Source of the DNA: GCA-2715645 sp042095375
GTDB lineage: Bacteria; Bacteroidota; Bacteroidia; Cytophagales; MED-G16
Reading direction: 5' to 3'
Length of the DNA stretch: 64,000 bases
Assembly (NCBI GenBank): GCA_042095375.1
Contig: JBELBJ010000002.1
Location: 71,469 to 135,468, forward strand
In this document: positions 61,248 to 64,000 of the stretch, in pieces
Layout of the letters: each line of letters begins with the position of its first letter
Position numbering within the stretch: position 1 is the stretch's first letter
Notes under the pieces: model-generated
Databases searched by the model: none
What the model was told of the DNA's origin: nothing
Seen by the model: the letters and a program-made list of their open reading frames with translations, nothing else
Position numbers and translations under genes: made by a program

Positions 61248-62981
61248 TTATTTTTTATACCCAGGACCTTTTATAAAACGTCCAGGTAAAGCACCTGTAT
61301 GCTCACCGTCTTCAAGTACTTGTGTGCCATTTACAAAAACATGAACTACACCAGTACTAAATTGATGAGAATTTGAAAAAGTTGAATAATCTATTATCTT
61401 ATCTTTGTCAAAAATTACAATATCTGCATAATATCCTTTTTTTAATAATCCTCTTTTTTTAATTTTCAATGTCTTTGCAGGGTTTAATGTTAATTTTTTT
61501 ATTGCTTCTTCTAAAGAAATGACTTTCTCTTCTCTTACATATTTTCCTAATAACCTTGCAAAATTTCCATAAGCTCTCGGATGTGTATTAGATTCTAAAA
61601 ATTTTCCTTCAGGTGTCATTGAACCTGCATCTGAACCAAACCTCATCCATGGTAAGGCAATTTTTTTCTTTATATTTTCCTCTGACATAATAAAATAAAC
61701 AGTTCCTACCCTACTTCCATCTTCAATTACTAAATCAATCATTGTTTCAACAGGATCTTTTTTCATTATTCTAGAAACCTCATCCAATGTTTTACCAGTT
61801 AAATATCTTAAATCAGGGTTTGCAAATCCTATAAGAATTAAATTTTTTGGAGAACCTGCCTGGAGATATAAATTTTCCCACTCATCGGTTGGAGTACTTA
61901 TCTCTTTAGCTACTTTCTTTCTAATTTCAGGGTCTTGTAATCTTTTTTTCCATTCTGAATATCCACCTTCTTGTACCCAAGGAGGCATAGATGCATCTAA
62001 ACCAGTAGCACCAGCAGTATAAGTATACATATCAGCTGTAATATTTAAACCAGCTGCTCTAGCGGAATCAATTTTATTAATTACCAAATCTAATTTGTAG
62101 TGATTTGTTTTTCCTCCTGCTTTCAAATGATAAATTTCTGAATCTATATTTGCTTCAGAAGCAATTTTTAGAAATTCATCTACGCTTTCTAAAAATCTAT
62201 TTCCCTCACTTCTAAGATGAGAAGTGTAAATTCCTCCATACTCCGATGCTACTTTACATATTTCAATTAATTCATCAGTAGAAGCATAAAATGCGGGCGC
62301 ATAAATTAAGGAGGATCCAATACCCATAGCTCCTTCTTCCATTGCCTGCCTTACTAATAATTTCATTGAATCCAATTCTTGATTGGTTGGAGGACGGTCT
62401 TCATATCCAATTTGATGAACTCTTAAAGTTGTAGCTCCAACAAATGAAGCAACATTGGGAGATACACCTTTATTTTCTAAAAACTGTAAGTAGTCACCAA
62501 GCGTAACCCAATTCAAATCAAAATCTACTTCACCAATACCTAAACCATTTGCAGTTCGATCTTTCTGCATTTCAGAATTTAGAGGACCCATTGAAACACC
62601 TTCACCAAAAACTTCTAATGTAACTCCCTGTCTTATATCTCCTTGAGATCTTCCATCAATTATAAGGTCATCAACTGCCCAACTTAGCATATTAATAAAT
62701 CCTGGAGAGACTACTTTTCCATCGGCAAAAATTATTTTTTTTGATTTTAAGTCTACTGAATTTCCAATAAATTCAATTTTATCATCTATAATACCTAAAT
62801 CGCCCTTGAAAGGCATACCTCCAGACCCATCGTATATAAAACCATTTTTAATTATTAAATCATATAAAATTGTATCATTTTGATCAATTGAATTGTCTAA
62901 AGAAATGGCTGAAACTATTTTTGGATATAAAACAAAAAATAAAATGTATATAAAAATTTTTTTTGAAATAATTTTGTTCAC
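61248..62981 (-). CDS. D-aminoacylase-like amidohydrolase, exported
   Basis: 577 residues. Signal peptide (ends VSA). N-acyl-D-amino-acid deacylase-type barrel: IIKNGFIYDGSGG at the start of the mature part, TSHLRSEGNRFLESVDEFL, IYHLKAGGKTNH, ITADMYTYTAGATGLDASMP, RFGSDAGSM and LNPAKTLKIKKRG. The usual HxH motif after PGFI is replaced by NMLSWA, although Glu in EVFGEG and later histidines remain. It may therefore use a mono-metal centre, or be active in a different way. Substrate unknown. Confidence 0.82.
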   Translation of the reverse strand: MNKIISKKIFIYILFFVLYPKIVSAISLDNSIDQNDTILYDLIIKNGFIYDGSGGMPFKGDLGIIDDKIEFIGNSVDLKSKKIIFADGKVVSPGFINMLSWAVDDLIIDGRSQGDIRQGVTLEVFGEGVSMGPLNSEMQKDRTANGLGIGEVDFDLNWVTLGDYLQFLENKGVSPNVASFVGATTLRVHQIGYEDRPPTNQELDSMKLLVRQAMEEGAMGIGSSLIYAPAFYASTDELIEICKVASEYGGIYTSHLRSEGNRFLESVDEFLKIASEANIDSEIYHLKAGGKTNHYKLDLVINKIDSARAAGLNITADMYTYTAGATGLDASMPPWVQEGGYSEWKKRLQDPEIRKKVAKEISTPTDEWENLYLQAGSPKNLILIGFANPDLRYLTGKTLDEVSRIMKKDPVETMIDLVIEDGSRVGTVYFIMSEENIKKKIALPWMRFGSDAGSMTPEGKFLESNTHPRAYGNFARLLGKYVREEKVISLEEAIKKLTLNPAKTLKIKKRGLLKKGYYADIVIFDKDKIIDYSTFSNSHQFSTGVVHVFVNGTQVLEDGEHTGALPGRFIKGPGYKK

Positions 62982-63046
62982 TTTATATTTTTGATAAAAT
63001 TAACTATTAATTAAACTTATTAAAATTATTCTCGTTTACACAATTT

Positions 63047-63217
63047 ATGTTTGGATTATTTAAAAAGAAAAGTAAAAAAGAGAAGTTGTTAGAAAAATAT
63101 AATAAACTTCTAAAAGAATCATTTAAACTATCAACAATCAGTAGAAAAGAGAGTGATGAAAAAATGTTCGAAGCTAATGAAATCTTAAAAGAGATTGAAT
63201 CATTAAAAGAAGAATGA
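63047..63217 (+). CDS. Lacal_2735-family small protein
   Basis: 56 residues, ATG at 63047, TGA at 63215-63217. Begins MFGLFKKKSKKEKLLEKY, then KLLKESFKLSTISRKESDEK and EANEILKEIESLKEE, the pattern of a small helical-hairpin family widespread in Flavobacteriia and named after a Lacinutrix locus. Function unknown. The stop overlaps the next ATG as ATGA. Confidence 0.82.
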   Translation: MFGLFKKKSKKEKLLEKYNKLLKESFKLSTISRKESDEKMFEANEILKEIESLKEE

Positions 63218-63723
63218 GTTTTCAACCTAACTTAAGCCCTAAAGAAATAATTAAAATGGGTTCATTTGGTGGAATTTATTTTAATTCATTCAATTCTAAT
63301 ATTGATATAGATTACAAGGAATTCCCTTCAGATTGGTTTAATGATGTTCCAAAAAAATTTTATCTCTCAGACAAGTACAATAAGAATATCAATTTTTTTA
63401 AAATAAAATCAGGACAAAATCAACATGAATGGGAAAAGAAAGGATGGATTCATTCTCAAGATCCGAGAGGATGGTTTCAATGGTATTGTAGATATTATAT
63501 TGGTAGAAGAACCAAAGACGATAAAAGACAAATAAAAAGATGGGACAATTTTTGTGGTAAAAAAGGAAGGTGGAGAAATTATATTTATAAAAAAATATAC
63601 GATAAAAATACAACCATAGATGATTATAGTTTTTCGAAAGCTGTGAGACAATCTTTACTACATTGGGGATATAAAATAAATCAGGGAGATTATGATCTAT
63701 GGAAAATTCAAAATGGATATTAA
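63214..63723 (+). CDS. Conserved protein with tryptophan- and arginine-rich core, unknown function
   Basis: 169 residues, no signal or membrane segment. Motif-like blocks: NLSPKEIIKMGSFGG, YKEFPSDWFND, HEWEKKGWIHSQDPRGWFQW, YIGRRTKDDKRQIKRWDNF and AVRQSLLHWGYK. The density of Trp/Arg/Gly blocks indicates a strongly conserved family, also seen outside bacteria as far as recalled. Biochemical function unknown. Co-translated with the Lacal_2735-type gene through an ATGA overlap. Confidence 0.78.
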   Translation: MSFQPNLSPKEIIKMGSFGGIYFNSFNSNIDIDYKEFPSDWFNDVPKKFYLSDKYNKNINFFKIKSGQNQHEWEKKGWIHSQDPRGWFQWYCRYYIGRRTKDDKRQIKRWDNFCGKKGRWRNYIYKKIYDKNTTIDDYSFSKAVRQSLLHWGYKINQGDYDLWKIQNGY

Positions 63724-64000
63724 TAGCTATATCTTAATTGTAGATAGATTCCATTCATAAGACTTTTAAAATTCCCATTTACGTTTGCATAAAACAATTG
63801 TCCTATAAAATTTAAATCAAAATCAGAATTAATATCATATGAAATATTAGGTGAAATATATAAAAAATTAATGCCCTGACCGTAAAGAAATGTCAAAGAA
63901 GAATTAATTGCTGGTGATATAGGTTTTGATGTTTGAATCATATATGAATTTTTAGAAGGCATTAAGTTTTTTGGAGATAAAACATTTTCAGTTATAGCAC
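63720..64000 (-). CDS. Outer-membrane beta-barrel protein, 3' end only (partial)
   Basis: Frame open from the window edge to a stop at 63720; 93 residues seen. Alternating strands (SLTFLYGQGINFLYISPNIS, DFDLNFIGQLFYANVN) and a final strand ending LQLRYSY, the aromatic C terminus typical of outer-membrane barrels. An internal ATG at 63962 is not the start. The last bases overlap the convergent 63214-63723 gene by four. Confidence 0.65.
   Translation of the reverse strand, partial: AITENVLSPKNLMPSKNSYMIQTSKPISPAINSSLTFLYGQGINFLYISPNISYDINSDFDLNFIGQLFYANVNGNFKSLMNGIYLQLRYSY

Noticed and set aside
63007..63225. Minus-strand 72-residue reading frame
   Set aside because: It is the complement of the Lacal_2735-type gene (63047-63217), whose plus-strand protein is recognisable.
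63398..63651. Two minus-strand frames inside 63214-63723
   Set aside because: Antisense of a gene with clear conserved blocks; no start context or composition of their own.

Overview
This is a densely packed, very AT-rich piece of chromosome (clearly under 35% G+C by eye) from a member of Bacteroidota, most likely a marine or otherwise aquatic, genome-compact Flavobacteriia. The evidence is the gene families (DUF5916 barrel, PorT-like barrel, TonB receptor with carboxypeptidase-regulatory domain, Lacal_2735-type small protein, DUF6150 repeat protein, DUF4212/SSS symporter pair, Bacteroidota-type PruA), many signal peptides ending in SQ or AQ, lipoproteins, absence of obvious Shine-Dalgarno sites, and promoter boxes of the Bacteroidota type (TTG, 19-21 bases, TAnnTTTG). 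No phage, insertion sequence, integrase, CRISPR array or rRNA was seen.

Layout. 1-4.6 kb: end of a TPR gene, tRNA-Arg(CCT), a carboxypeptidase-regulatory-domain protein, an ArsR regulator with pruA (proline/glutamate catabolism), and a sterol-desaturase-type hydroxylase. 4.7-13.3 kb: a DUF5916 outer-membrane protein with an exported Rieske protein, small lipoproteins, a TonB receptor paired with an esterase-like hydrolase, and a predicted knotted repeat protein. 13.3-19.2 kb: small unknowns, an M20 peptidase, PspC, a PorT-like barrel, a YkvI permease, a divergent MBL-fold protein and hemolysin III. 19.3-29.2 kb: a long plus-strand run that is a myo-inositol catabolic operon (iolA-B-C-D-E-G plus a sodium symporter), headed by a P1 (DmpA-type) peptidase whose end overlaps iolA. 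29.2-37.7 kb: a second IolG-like dehydrogenase, a class III aminotransferase, a PutP-like symporter, an exported YtcJ-like amidohydrolase and a sortilin/BNR-repeat protein. 37.7-41.7 kb: S9 and S10 peptidases. 41.8-44.1 kb: a two-gene operon with its own promoter, made of a RecB/Cas4-type PD-(D/E)XK nuclease and an unusual single-chain fusion of homocysteine S-methyltransferase with an AlkA-type DNA glycosylase. 44.1-51.8 kb: an acetate-type SSS symporter with its small subunit, an M24 peptidase, an exported TIM-barrel/Gfo-Idh pair, an FGE-domain protein and a saccharopine-dehydrogenase-like protein. 51.8-55 kb: tRNA-Asn(GTT), then separately terminated units for Hsp20 and DegP, and two small proteins. 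55-64 kb: a secreted unknown, ALDH7/AmaB, a paired M16 protease, a D-aminoacylase-like protein, the Lacal_2735 protein with a conserved partner, and the 3' end of a barrel protein.

Together the genes describe a heterotroph that imports amino acids, peptides, inositol and organic acids with sodium-coupled carriers. It degrades peptides with a broad set of exported peptidases (P1, M20, S9, S10, M24, M16, DegP, D-aminoacylase-like) and feeds carbon through semialdehyde dehydrogenases (PruA, IolA, ALDH7). The item most likely to be new is the nuclease plus methyltransferase-glycosylase operon at 41.8-44.1 kb.
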